From positions 62,001-126,000 of the forward strand of contig JANSYI010000024.1 in NCBI GenBank assembly GCA_024742475.1: a stretch of 64,000 bases of DNA. Direction: 5' to 3'. Below, piece by piece: positions 36,001 through 44,962 of this stretch. The notes below the pieces were generated by a model that saw only the letters and a program-made list of their open reading frames with translations, made no database searches and was not told the DNA's origin. Source of the DNA: a bacterium. Its GTDB lineage: Bacteria > Myxococcota_A > Polyangia > Nannocystales > Nannocystaceae. Position numbers and translations under genes: made by a program. Each line of letters begins with the position of its first letter. The first letter of the stretch is position 1.

Positions 36001-36577
36001 CAACGGCCAGGTCGACGACGCCCTCGATGCCATCGAGACCGGCATCACGACCTCGTACCCCGGAGGGCGATTCGCGGGCGTGCCGAAGATCCTTCGTGAG
36101 GACATGGGCATCATCGCCGCGGCGGCGCTCTCGAAAGACCCCAGCCTCGCGAACAAGCTCGGCAGGCGCCTCGCAAAGCATGGCGCCAAGATCGAAGACG
36201 GCGCATCGACTCGATTCGTCATGAGCTGGGAGACCGACTCCAACGACGTCGACTTTCACATCCACGACGGCGAAGGCGGACACGCCTACTTCGGCGACAA
36301 GGCTCTGGACTCGGGCGGCAACCTCTACGCCGACGTCACGACCGGATACGGACCCGAGTGCTTCACGATCGAGGGCGAGCCGACCGGCTTTCCGTACCGC
36401 TTCGAGGCCAACTACTACTCACGCGGACCGATGGGCTACGGCATGGGCCAGCTCGAAATCATCCAGCACGACGGCAAGGGTGGGCTCATCTTCGAGCATC
36501 GTCCCTTCATCATCATGAAGGACCGAGCCTACGTGCCCCTGGGGACACTGACCGCTCCGCTGAAGCCTCTCCGGTGA
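33062..36577 (+). CDS. Giant lipoprotein: VIT + vWA + Gly-rich + AgmX/PglI C-terminal domain + TPR + YfaP-like domain
   Basis: 1171 residues. Signal peptide with lipobox LVAAC (Cys16). A VIT domain (about 55-190) and a von Willebrand A domain (about 279-450, DLTILFDTSAS) follow. A Gly-rich linker at about 650-705 precedes a domain matching the C-terminal module of AgmX/PglI gliding proteins (about 710-810: DIIRRIVRAHINEVRYCYNQ, KWKFPKP-type end). This module is TonB-C-like. Then a charged helix (815-865), TPR-like helices (870-1010), and a YfaP/DUF2135-like domain (about 1050-1150: NDVDFHIHDGEGGHAYFGDK). It probably scaffolds surface or motility assemblies; the individual domains are recognisable, the whole is not. 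Confidence 0.85.
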   Translation: MPVRASLLGAVLVAACTAKPKAPGTDDAPAPLAERPLDVVEAELPARTLPEPGATKAPPFQLTASDGTGLEVVSLKARAVVQGPLALTELHLTFDNPQARTIEGRFQIDLPPNAAISRFAMKVAAGWQEGEVVERQAARKVYEDFLHRKQDPALLEKQAGNRFSARVFPIPAKGRKELIVSYSQELPDGDQPYSLLLAGLPELESLDVAVIIDEAEQGNAATSVGGVEATRRVIKLRKEHYMPTDDLRVESRTKAAAVGLRSGGLAVARVPVAGSRAPQPIDDLTILFDTSASRSLGFDAQVRRLADLVDAIAAGSDVHLRVIAFDNDVAKIFDGDANDFDDSHIEALYSRRAMGASDLEHALERLKLAGVSSRVLLVTDGIATAGKAEAVDLQAAIKELGKAGLERLDAVVDGGLRDEEVLESLTTVLSTSGVVMDGALGTGQIVSKLTKATYTDVKVVVPGSRFVWPTEVSGVQPGDEVLVYADLPKSAAMTVTLTGEETIAESTPLLTKVERPLLERALVSARIASKTLERSALPTDDDAGRSALAQQIVALSTKHRVLSDFTALLVLETEADYRRFDIDRKALADILTVDAGGVALLQRKDTIDLPPDSLPRFALEEGFMGGDGAQALGNDDEDVWGGLTGSEIGEARGSGGLGLIGTGRGGGGTGKGTIGLGNTGLIGAGGGGGASSGYGRGSGSGFGGRGRSVPRVRQGKAVVSGALDKDIIRRIVRAHINEVRYCYNQGLVRDENLSGRLTVEFTINAQGRVSKVSQASTTVADRKVNKCIAKAVKRWKFPKPRGGASVEVSYPFVLGDGKGTPLTPETDEERRAREERERIEEERRAREQAKRLAEEAKQKRLDGYEGKMLEVMTLLDEGDAPKALDVALQWRDESVGDVLALVALGEALEAMDEPREAARAYASLIDLFPSRADLRRYAGYRLGRVGEAGRALAVDTYRHAVEQRPDHPNSHRLLAYALLRNGQVDDALDAIETGITTSYPGGRFAGVPKILREDMGIIAAAALSKDPSLANKLGRRLAKHGAKIEDGASTRFVMSWETDSNDVDFHIHDGEGGHAYFGDKALDSGGNLYADVTTGYGPECFTIEGEPTGFPYRFEANYYSRGPMGYGMGQLEIIQHDGKGGLIFEHRPFIIMKDRAYVPLGTLTAPLKPLR

Positions 36578-36602
36578 TCGTCCGAGGTGCCGGCGCGTAG
36601 CA

Positions 36603-38531
36603 TCACCCCTTGGGTAAGGTGATGACGAACTTCGCGCCCGCGCCCTCTTGGCCGTGCGCCTCGATGTGGCCATCGTGTGCTTCGAGGATGCGACGGACGA
36701 TGCTGAGCCCCAGCCCCGATCCCTCGTATTCCGATGCGCCGTGCAGGCGCCGGAACGGGGCAAAGATCAGCGCGGCCTCCTCGGGCGTGAAGCCGATGCC
36801 GTTGTCCTGAACTGAGACCTCCCAGGCGTCAGGCTTCTCGACCGCCGAGATCTCGATGCGCGGCGCCATCTCACCGCGAAACTTCAGCGCGTTCCCCAGG
36901 AGGTTCGTGAACACGCGCACCAGTGCCGCCCGGTCGCCGACGACCTCGGGGAGCGGCTTGCTGTCGATCTCGGCGTCCCGAAGCTCGAGCATTGCGAGCG
37001 CGTCGGCCAGGACGTCGTCGAGTGCGACGCGGTGACACTTGAGGTCACGTCCGACGCTCGAGAACTCGAGCAGGCCCGACAACAGCGCGTCCATCGTCCC
37101 GCATCCACGCACGATGAGGTCGACGTACTCTCTGCCGAACTCTCCGAGGTTGTCGCCGCACTCCTCTCGCAGGAGCTCTGCAAACGAAGCGATGCGGCGA
37201 ACCGGCGCTTTGAGGTCGTGGCTCGCCACGTGTGCAAACGCCTCGAGGTCGCGGTTCGAACGCTCGACCTCGCGACGCCGCTCGTCGAGGATCGATTGAA
37301 CCCGCTGCGCATCGTGCAGAGCCGCCGCCAACGCTCGTCGGTGCCGAGCCATGTCGGACAAGTCCGTGAACGAAACCACGGCCGCGCGCCCACTCGTCAC
37401 AGGATCGACGGCAGGGTCGCAGCGGATCAGGTAGGACCGGGACGCGCCGCCGTGTTCGACGTCCTGTTCGAACTCGATCCTGCGGTTCTCGGACGCTGCC
37501 GAGAGGAGTCGCTCGGCGTCGTCCTCGCCCAGGGGCAGCCGCGCTCGGCCATCGGGGGCGAAGTCCTCGAGGAACGCCGGGTTGCACGTGGCGACGACGC
37601 CTCGCTCGTCCAACATCGCGATGGGGGTGGGCGCGTAGCGCAGGACTTCCGCGCGGCGTCGCGTGACATCGTCGGGGTCGAGCTCCGTGACGACGCGCGC
37701 CTCGACGAGCAGGGCCTCGCGGCCGTCCGGAGTCTTCCACGCCGTGACGACCTGGTCGACCGTCACGGGCTCCCCCGCCGGGTGAAGCGTCCAACGCGAC
37801 GGGCAGCGTCCCTCTCGCCGCGCAACCTCCCACATGTTCCGCACCCCAGCTCGAACCGCGGGGGTGTTGTTGTTCCAGTCTCGACCCCTGAGCGCCTCGA
37901 GCGAGGCAGCCCGCCAGACTTCGAGGCCGCGCCGGTTGGCCCAGACGACGCGGGAGTCCTCGACCATGCAGACCCACGCTGCGGTGTCGACCGCCTCGAG
38001 CGCCGACAGGGGGAGCCGAGCGTCGCCGCGGACGAGCTCCTCGACCGCCGTCGGAGCCTGGCTGGACGCGTCGTTCTCTTGCAGTTCGGGGAGGACGATG
38101 CCGGCAAGCAGCTCCCCCGCGTCCTCGTGGGACAGAGGCTTGGATCGGAACCCTCGCACGTCCTCGTGCGCCAGCGCCCGTATGCGATCTTCGGGCAATA
38201 CGGACGTGGTGAGCACGACGAGATGAGCGCCACTGCGCGCGCTCGCGGGCAGCGACTCATACCCCTCGAGAAAGTCGAACCCAGTCCAGCGGGGCATGTT
38301 GATGTCGAGGAGGATCAGATGGGGGAGCGGCCCTGCGGCGCTGACCCGATGCCGGAGCAGCTCGAGCCCGGCTCTGCCGTCGGGGGCGGTCTCCACCACC
38401 ACGGGACCGCCCACCTGCTCGAGGACACGCCGGTGCAAGAGGTTGATCTCGTCGTCGTCGTCGATGAGGAGCACCCGGTAGCGGCTCGAGGGAGAGCTCG
38501 CGTCGCGGGCAGACCTGCGCTCGACGGGCAT
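36603..38531 (-). CDS. Hybrid sensor: receiver domain, two PAS-like domains and histidine kinase
   Basis: 642 residues, soluble. An N-terminal REC domain (about 18-150) has acidic residues in LLIDDDDE, phospho-acceptor D76 (LILLDINMP) and the conserved KP near 131. Two PAS-like regions (about 175-285 and 290-395) lead through a coiled coil to the H box FAHVASHDLKAPVRR (H438). The HATPase domain (about 495-640) shows N box LLGNALKFRG, DNGIGF and GSGLGLSIVRR. The receiver is N-terminal, so output could be modulated by an upstream kinase. No DNA-binding regulator is adjacent. It lies 64 bases downstream of the metallophosphoesterase gene. Confidence 0.92.
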   Translation of the reverse strand: MPVERRSARDASSPSSRYRVLLIDDDDEINLLHRRVLEQVGGPVVVETAPDGRAGLELLRHRVSAAGPLPHLILLDINMPRWTGFDFLEGYESLPASARSGAHLVVLTTSVLPEDRIRALAHEDVRGFRSKPLSHEDAGELLAGIVLPELQENDASSQAPTAVEELVRGDARLPLSALEAVDTAAWVCMVEDSRVVWANRRGLEVWRAASLEALRGRDWNNNTPAVRAGVRNMWEVARREGRCPSRWTLHPAGEPVTVDQVVTAWKTPDGREALLVEARVVTELDPDDVTRRRAEVLRYAPTPIAMLDERGVVATCNPAFLEDFAPDGRARLPLGEDDAERLLSAASENRRIEFEQDVEHGGASRSYLIRCDPAVDPVTSGRAAVVSFTDLSDMARHRRALAAALHDAQRVQSILDERRREVERSNRDLEAFAHVASHDLKAPVRRIASFAELLREECGDNLGEFGREYVDLIVRGCGTMDALLSGLLEFSSVGRDLKCHRVALDDVLADALAMLELRDAEIDSKPLPEVVGDRAALVRVFTNLLGNALKFRGEMAPRIEISAVEKPDAWEVSVQDNGIGFTPEEAALIFAPFRRLHGASEYEGSGLGLSIVRRILEAHDGHIEAHGQEGAGAKFVITLPKG

Positions 38532-38595
38532 GGACTGAGAGTATCGCAGGTGTCGCGGCTCAGCGCGGTCCAGATGGGGACGAGCCGCCCCGCCC

Positions 38596-39804
38596 CTACC
38601 GTTGCCGCGGATACACCTGAAGCAGGCTCTGCTCGGCCGGAACACCCAGGCGAACCGGATACCCGTAGTGCCCCTGAGCTCGGTGAACATACAACCGATT
38701 GCGCCCCTTGGCCCAAGGTCCGTGGTCGGGGATCTTGGTGATCCATCGCAGGATCGTCGATTGCAGACCCAGACTCAGCAACCCCAGCTGTCCGCCGTGC
38801 GTGTGCCCCGACAAGACGAGGTCGGCCTCACCATCGGGGACATGGGTGAACGCGCCCGGGTCGTGCATCAGCAACACGCGTGTTGCATCCCTCAGGCGCG
38901 GGTGCCTCTCGACCACGCTCGCCACGTGCGCCGCACGTCCTCGCCAAACGAAGTCGAGCCCGAGGATCTGCACGGCACCTGCCGGCGTGTTCACGACCGC
39001 CGCGTCGTCGACCAGCAGCTCGATGCCATGGGCGGCGTACGCCTGCTCGACCACGCGACGAGCCTCGTGGTCGTGGTTTCCATGGCACGCGAACACGCGC
39101 CCGCGCATGCCGGCCAACGGCGCGAGCGCCTCGGTGACGACACCGACGTCGTGCGACTCCATCGTCATGAGGTCGCCGGTGAGCAGGATGAGATCGGGCT
39201 CGCGCTCCACGGCGCGCTGGCAGATCCGCCGGAGCCGCTCGATGGGCATGAAGGGACCCAGGTGCGGATCGGTGATCTGCACGATCCGCAACGGACGACC
39301 CTGCCCCGTCGCGATGGCTTCGGGGTGCGGCGCGAGCTCGGCCGACGCCGGGACGTCCAACCGCAGCGAGACGGTCTCCTCTCGCGTCCACAGCGACTGG
39401 AACACACCGAACGCCGCCAAGCCGAACGGAGCCCAGGCACCCCAAGGATGAAGACCGAACGACGCCGCAATCGCCCAGGGGAGCGCCAGCAAGGAGCCCG
39501 CCACGAACCACAGCCCCGGGATGCTCACGCTCAGTCGAAACCACGCCGGGCGCATGGCTGGCCGGACGACCAAGGCCAGGATGTGAAAGGCGGCGAGCAG
39601 CTGCGCGGCACCGAGGAGCCAGCCCCACGCCAGGTGCGGGCCCAACGCCACCGCCACGTAGGTCGGAACACCGAGGATCACCCCGGCGAACGCGCCGAAC
39701 GTGCGGCTCTTGCGGACCGCCAGCGCCACGACGACGACGAGGGCGAGGCCTGGCAACCACGGCGCGGGAGGGAGCAGCGACGGCACGTGGAGGGGATACG
39801 TCAC
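38596..39804 (-). CDS. Membrane-bound metallophosphoesterase (YkuE-like)
   Basis: 402 residues. Four or five N-terminal hydrophobic helices (about 10-130) are followed by a calcineurin-like phosphoesterase domain. Metal ligands are seen in QITDPHLGPF, LLTGDLM, CHGNHDHEA and LSGHTHGGQLG, the full D-x-H, GD, GNH[DE], GHxH series. YkuE-type enzymes act on phosphodiesters at the membrane surface; substrate is unknown. Start GTG 39804. Confidence 0.9.
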   Translation of the reverse strand: MTYPLHVPSLLPPAPWLPGLALVVVVALAVRKSRTFGAFAGVILGVPTYVAVALGPHLAWGWLLGAAQLLAAFHILALVVRPAMRPAWFRLSVSIPGLWFVAGSLLALPWAIAASFGLHPWGAWAPFGLAAFGVFQSLWTREETVSLRLDVPASAELAPHPEAIATGQGRPLRIVQITDPHLGPFMPIERLRRICQRAVEREPDLILLTGDLMTMESHDVGVVTEALAPLAGMRGRVFACHGNHDHEARRVVEQAYAAHGIELLVDDAAVVNTPAGAVQILGLDFVWRGRAAHVASVVERHPRLRDATRVLLMHDPGAFTHVPDGEADLVLSGHTHGGQLGLLSLGLQSTILRWITKIPDHGPWAKGRNRLYVHRAQGHYGYPVRLGVPAEQSLLQVYPRQR

Positions 39805-39904
39805 CAGCCGCCGGACGTTTACGCGCGGCGATCCCGCGGGCCAGCGCGTCCCGATTCAGCGGTGTCCCGTGACACGTTGTCGACGGTCTTGTACGGTGTT
39901 GGTA

Positions 39905-40882
39905 GTGCGCGCAAGTGTCATGCTCGCCCTCGGCTTCGCCGTGGGCCTCACCGCCTGCTCCGACGCAGGGCCCGGCCAAGGCACGGGTGAAGGTGGCGAC
40001 GACGAAGCAGATGCGCTTCGTCTCGGACGCGTGCACCTCGTGCTCAGCACGCCAGAGCCAGAGCCAGAGCCAGAGCCAGAAGTCGACGGTGGAACCGACG
40101 ACGCCTTCGAGCTCACCGCACGCTTCGCGATGGTGCGAGGTCTCGACGAGGAGTTCGTTCGTGCCCGGGCCGACATGCCCGAGTTGCTCGAAGACATGCT
40201 GAGCCCGGGCCAGTGCGCAGTCGAGAGTGCGCTGTGGCCGACCGACCTGGACGACATCCCCGCCGAGCCAGGGCACGAGCTCGTGCTGGTCGACGCGGGC
40301 GACCTCGAGGTTCAGCTGGGCGAGACGCGGCTCGACGTTCCGCTCTCCCTCGTGCCGGATCTCCTCCCGTACATGTCGGGGGTCGAGTACGCGTACTTCT
40401 CCGAGTCCTCGCCTGCCCTCGACGAGGCCGACCAGGTCGTCGTTGCCGCCGCCGGGGGCCAATCCGACGACCTCCCGCCCTTCTCGGTCGACAGCCCGCT
40501 GCCCGACGCGATCGACCTCTCCTATACGGCCGAAGATCTCGCGTCCCTCGACGACGACGCGTTGGTGCTTCGCTGGAACGCTCGTCTGGCTGACGGGGAT
40601 AGGGACGATGCGGAAGCCGAAGCGTTCGGCATGCGCCTCACGCCGCTCTCCGGTGGCGTCGGCGGCGAGCCGCTGGGCGACGATCTCCTCTGCGTCGTCA
40701 GCGACCTCGGGCAGACCCGCCTCGAGCTCGGCTACCTCCGCACCCTCGGGTTCGCAGCCGACGCCGACGCCGTCCGCATCGAAGCCAGCCGCACGCGCGC
40801 CTCGCTGTTCGACGTGGGCGCGTGGGCGGGCACCGAGCTCGTCATCGAGCGCCGCGACGCGATCTCGATGCCGCTACGCTGA
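39905..40882 (+). CDS. Lipoprotein of unknown function
   Basis: About 325 residues. A signal peptide with lipobox LTAC (VMLALGFAVGLTAC) is followed by an acidic linker with a short EPEPEPEPE run near residue 60. The mature domain is acidic with few Lys. Two Cys lie about 180 residues apart (PGQCAVES and LLCVVSD) and could form a disulphide. No family is recognised. The exact start is uncertain: GTG 39905 gives a positively charged N-region, whereas ATG 39920 would lack it. It diverges from the metallophosphoesterase. Confidence 0.65.
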   Translation: MRASVMLALGFAVGLTACSDAGPGQGTGEGGDDEADALRLGRVHLVLSTPEPEPEPEPEVDGGTDDAFELTARFAMVRGLDEEFVRARADMPELLEDMLSPGQCAVESALWPTDLDDIPAEPGHELVLVDAGDLEVQLGETRLDVPLSLVPDLLPYMSGVEYAYFSESSPALDEADQVVVAAAGGQSDDLPPFSVDSPLPDAIDLSYTAEDLASLDDDALVLRWNARLADGDRDDAEAEAFGMRLTPLSGGVGGEPLGDDLLCVVSDLGQTRLELGYLRTLGFAADADAVRIEASRTRASLFDVGAWAGTELVIERRDAISMPLR

Positions 40883-40949
40883 GCCCAGCTCGGTCGCTGA
40901 AGGATGACCGCGCCCCCGCCATGAATGTGGCAATCGCGCTCCGTTCGAC

Positions 40950-40955
40950 TATAAG
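40950..40955 (+). promoter_or_regulatory. Possible -10 element (TATAAG) of the vWA lipoprotein gene
   Basis: TATAAG lies 33 bases before the ATG at 40989. The hexamer 17 bases upstream (GTGGCA, 40927-40932) is a poor -35, so this is tentative. Confidence 0.3.
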
Positions 40956-40988
40956 AGTCTCTCGGTCTGCGATCGGACGTTCCTGAGC

Positions 40989-42068
40989 ATGCGTACCTGG
41001 ACTTCTCTCCTCATCCTCGGCGCTCTTCTCGCCTGCGACAGCGACGGCACCGCGAGCGGCGAGTCGGGCATCGACGCGCCGACCTCGAGCAGCGATCCCG
41101 CCGTATCGACGACCTCGGGCGAGCCCGACGCGAGCTCGACCTCCACCGGCGCCTCCACCGGTGCCTCCACCGACCCGACCAATGACCCCACCGACGACAG
41201 TGAAGACGACGGACCCGAGCCCCCCGTCAACTTCGACTTCGGCGCGGTGCCCGACTTCGGAGAGTTCAACGACGGCTGCAACGCCGTCGACTTCCTGTTC
41301 GTCATCGACAACTCGGGCAGCATGTTCTCGGCCCAAAACAACCTGATCGCGAACTTCCCGGCCTTCATCGACGGCATCCAGGCCACGCTGACCGACGTGG
41401 AGAGCTACCACGTTGGTGTCATCACCACCGATGACCACAACAGCTTCACCCCCAGCAACCCCCCCGAGTGCCGCCAGCTCGGCGCGCTGGTCACCTCGAC
41501 GGCCGGATTCGACTCCAGCAACGCGGTGTGCGGCCCCTACACCGAGGGCTTCAACTTCATCACCGAGCAGGACGACCTGAGCACGTCCTTCGAGTGCGCG
41601 GCGCAGGTCGGCACCTCCGGCGCAGGCTTCGAGCTCACCATGAACGCGATGGAGGCCGCCATCAGCGACGACCTCAACGCCGAGGGGGCCTGCAACGAAG
41701 GCTTCATTCGAGACGAAGCGCTGCTGGTCGTCGTCGTCATCACCGACGAGTCCGATGGACCCGGCGACAGCGAAGGCCCACCTCCCGCGAGCTCCACCGG
41801 AGACTCGATGTCTTGGTACGAGTCGGTCGTTGCTGCCAAGAACGACACCCCCGAAAACGCGGCCGCGCTCGTCCTGACCAACTACGACGGCGGACCCTGC
41901 CCGCCCACTGCCACCTGGGAAGACGGCGTCAACATCGTCGACTTCGCCGAACTCTTCGGAGAGAACGGCTTCACTGCCGGCATCTGCCAGCCCGACTACG
42001 GCCCCGCGTTCGCCAACGCCACCGCCGTCATCGAGCAGGCCTGCGAGAACTTCATCCCGCCGGGCTGA
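40989..42068 (+). CDS. vWA-domain surface lipoprotein
   Basis: 359 residues. The signal peptide MRTWTSLLILGALLAC has its lipobox Cys at 16. A Ser/Thr/Asp/Gly linker (about 17-80, with STGASTGASTD repeats) precedes a von Willebrand A-like domain. The MIDAS signature is FLFVIDNSGSM (DxSxS), with further metal-type residues in VGVITTDDH and VVVVITDESDG. Several Cys are spread through the domain. It is probably a surface adhesion or protein-binding module. It converges with the rhodanese gene. Confidence 0.8.
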   Translation: MRTWTSLLILGALLACDSDGTASGESGIDAPTSSSDPAVSTTSGEPDASSTSTGASTGASTDPTNDPTDDSEDDGPEPPVNFDFGAVPDFGEFNDGCNAVDFLFVIDNSGSMFSAQNNLIANFPAFIDGIQATLTDVESYHVGVITTDDHNSFTPSNPPECRQLGALVTSTAGFDSSNAVCGPYTEGFNFITEQDDLSTSFECAAQVGTSGAGFELTMNAMEAAISDDLNAEGACNEGFIRDEALLVVVVITDESDGPGDSEGPPPASSTGDSMSWYESVVAAKNDTPENAAALVLTNYDGGPCPPTATWEDGVNIVDFAELFGENGFTAGICQPDYGPAFANATAVIEQACENFIPPG

Positions 42069-42089
42069 GCCCTCAGGCGTGCGTCCGCA

Positions 42090-42455
42090 TCACCAACGCG
42101 CCATGCCGCCGAGGTTGTGGACCTCGCTGAAGCCGGCCGCTTCGAGCGTCGCTTTGGCCTTGGCGCTGCGCACTCCACTGCGGCAGTAGACGACCACGGG
42201 CTCGTCCTTCGCCCCGACCTCGGAGGCCCGCGCCCCGATTTCGCCGTGGGGGATGTTGCGCGCCCCTTCGACGTGACCGGCGGCGTACTCCTCGGGCGAC
42301 CGAACGTCGATGAGGTGAGCCCCGTCGGCGACGAGCGCGTGCGCCTGCGCCGGCTCGATGAACTCGGACGTCATGCGCTGACGGAGGAAGAAGAGCGCGC
42401 CCAACCCAAGGGCGGCGACGAGGATGATGGCGGGCGACATACGTTTGAGTCCCAT
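42090..42455 (-). CDS. Membrane-anchored rhodanese-domain sulfurtransferase
   Basis: 121 residues. One N-terminal helix (AIILVAALGLGALFFL, about 9-24) leads to a single rhodanese domain. Features are HLIDVRSPEEYAAGHVEGARNIPH and the active-site loop C91-R-S-G-V-R-S. Such proteins carry persulfide sulfur; the membrane anchor places it at the inner-membrane surface, side unknown. It follows lysA by 16 bases and is probably cotranscribed. Confidence 0.88.
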   Translation of the reverse strand: MGLKRMSPAIILVAALGLGALFFLRQRMTSEFIEPAQAHALVADGAHLIDVRSPEEYAAGHVEGARNIPHGEIGARASEVGAKDEPVVVYCRSGVRSAKAKATLEAAGFSEVHNLGGMARW

Positions 42456-42471
42456 GCGTGTTGGTCCAGCG

Positions 42472-43785
<1,314 letters not shown>

Positions 43786-43857
43786 GCAACCGCGACTGCC
43801 ACGTCCGGCCGCGAAAATCAACGGTCCCGCACCACTGGGCGGAACGCTGAGCGATGC

Positions 43858-43863
43858 TAGGAT
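43858..43863 (+). promoter_or_regulatory. Possible extended -10 (TGC-TAGGAT) of the small-ORF transcript
   Basis: TGCTAGGAT at 43855-43863 lies 37 bases before the small ORF's ATG. No good -35 is present, so recognition would depend on the extended -10. It is tentative. Confidence 0.3.
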
Positions 43864-43900
43864 TTCAGCGTCACTTCAGGTCGCCGGCAAGGGAGGAACA

Positions 43901-43981
43901 ATGCCTATGCAACAGCATCAATCCACGACCGAGCTCTACTTCACACGCGGGCCATCGAAATGGCCAGGAGGGACGTCCTAA
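43901..43981 (+). CDS. Small ORF (26 codons) behind a strong ribosome binding site
   Basis: ATG 43901 to TAA 43981. AAGGGAGGA precedes the ATG with a 3-4 base gap, one of the better Shine-Dalgarno matches in the window. The peptide starts MPMQQHQSTTELYF and ends GPSKWPGGTS. It has no Cys and no hydrophobic helix, so it is neither a classic toxin nor a lanthipeptide core. It could be a small protein, a leader peptide of the following structured region or a peptide precursor. I recognise no family. Confidence 0.4.
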   Translation: MPMQQHQSTTELYFTRGPSKWPGGTS

Positions 43982-44241
43982 CGACGCACGTTCGGCGCGC
44001 TCGGCGAGATGACGTCGCCGGGGCGAGGGAGACGACACCGCCCCCTCGCGTGCGCCCACGATGGTGAGTGAGCCACTCGCCTTTGCACGATGACGTCGCG
44101 GGCCAACGCGTGGGACCCCCGGGGACGTCGGGATCGGACCGCTCATCGATCCACCTCACGAGCTCAGAGCAACCCAATCACACCTGACGGTCGCAAGACC
44201 GCGGCCGCAACCAACAGAACCGGGTCGTCCCGGAGTGACCA

Positions 44242-44270
44242 GCGGCGGAGGGCCCCACCACCTCCGCCGC
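44242..44270 (+). terminator. Plus-oriented terminator hairpin
   Basis: GCGGCGGAGG (44242-44251) pairs perfectly with CCTCCGCCGC (44261-44270) around a 9-base loop. It is followed on the plus strand by GTTTCGCGTTTCG. The T-containing side indicates termination of a rightward transcript, the one carrying the small ORF. It could also end ribA transcription from the right (44 bases past its stop). Confidence 0.6.
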
Positions 44271-44314
44271 GTTTCGCGTTTCGGGGCCGGCGGACCGGAC
44301 GACGCCGCCCGCGC

Positions 44315-44944
44315 TCAGTCGTCGTCGCCGACCGCGATCAGGTGGCCGGAGCGATCGCGCTTTGTGTTGAGATAGTGGCGGTTCTCGGCGCGCGCGGCGA
44401 CCTCGAGCGGCACGCGCTTGACGACCGTGATGCCCGCGCCCTCGAGGCCCTCGACCTTGTGCGGATTGTTGGTGTGCAGCTCGATCCGCCGCGTCCCCAT
44501 GGCCTGCAGCATCGCTGCCGCAACGTCGTAGCTGCGCATGTCGTCGTCGAAGCCCAGGTGCAGGTTCGCCTCGACGGTGTCGAGACCTCCGTCTTGGAGC
44601 TCGTAGGCCCTGACCTTGTGGGCGATGCCAATGCCGCGCCCTTCTTGGCGCATGTACAGCAGCACGCCGTGGTCGGCCTTGGCCAGGCGGTGCAGGGCTT
44701 CGGCGAGCTGCTCGCCGCAATCGCAGCGAAGCGAGCCGAACGCGTCCCCCGTCACGCACTCACTGTGGACGCGGACCGGGATCACCGCGTTGGCGCCGAC
44801 GTCACCACGCACCAGGGCGACATCATTGAGCGGGCCCTCGGGGCCCTCGAAAGAGACGATGCTGAACTCCCCATGCGCGGTGGGGAGCTTCCCCCGGGCG
44901 AGCTCTCGAACGGTGACCATGGTGGGGAGTGCCTTGGCAGTCAT
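44315..44944 (-). CDS. ribA: GTP cyclohydrolase II
   Basis: A 209-residue stand-alone enzyme that opens GTP to 2,5-diamino-6-ribosylamino-pyrimidinone phosphate, the first step of riboflavin synthesis. The zinc ligands are C63, C74 and C76 (VHSECVTGDAFGSLRCDCGEQL region). The catalytic segment is YMRQEGRGIGIAHKVRAY, and HTNNPHKVEGL is the family's substrate loop. It is not fused to RibB. No riboswitch is apparent upstream: the gene starts 18 bases after the Fic-like gene, with which it is probably cotranscribed. Confidence 0.94.
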   Translation of the reverse strand: MTAKALPTMVTVRELARGKLPTAHGEFSIVSFEGPEGPLNDVALVRGDVGANAVIPVRVHSECVTGDAFGSLRCDCGEQLAEALHRLAKADHGVLLYMRQEGRGIGIAHKVRAYELQDGGLDTVEANLHLGFDDDMRSYDVAAAMLQAMGTRRIELHTNNPHKVEGLEGAGITVVKRVPLEVAARAENRHYLNTKRDRSGHLIAVGDDD

Positions 44945-44962
44945 GACATCGGGACGCGCGCG

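Larger units (their letters stand above)
43870..44275 (+). ncRNA. Candidate structured transcript (unknown RNA) in a gene-poor interval
   Basis: About 400 bases between lysA and ribA hold closely packed local inverted repeats. GCGAGGG (44023-44029) pairs with CCCTCGC (44043-44049), and GGATCG (44131-44136) with CGATCC (44147-44152). CGGTC-GCAA-GACCG (44188-44201) has a GNRA tetraloop. CCGGG-TCGT-CCCGG spans 44220-44233. A final 10-bp hairpin with T-containing tail ends the region. An 11-base direct repeat GATGACGTCGC occurs at 44008 and 44089. It does not match tmRNA, RNase P, SRP or 6S signatures that I could check by eye. Transcription and conservation are not demonstrated. Confidence 0.35.

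Noticed and set aside
40928..40944. Sigma-54 promoter (TGGCA...) before the vWA lipoprotein
   Set aside because: The required GC at the -12 element is missing at the correct spacing.
43870..44275. tmRNA, RNase P RNA or retron msr-msd
   Set aside because: No tRNA-like acceptor/T-arm or tag ending in AA, none of the conserved RNase P blocks, and no reverse transcriptase gene nearby.
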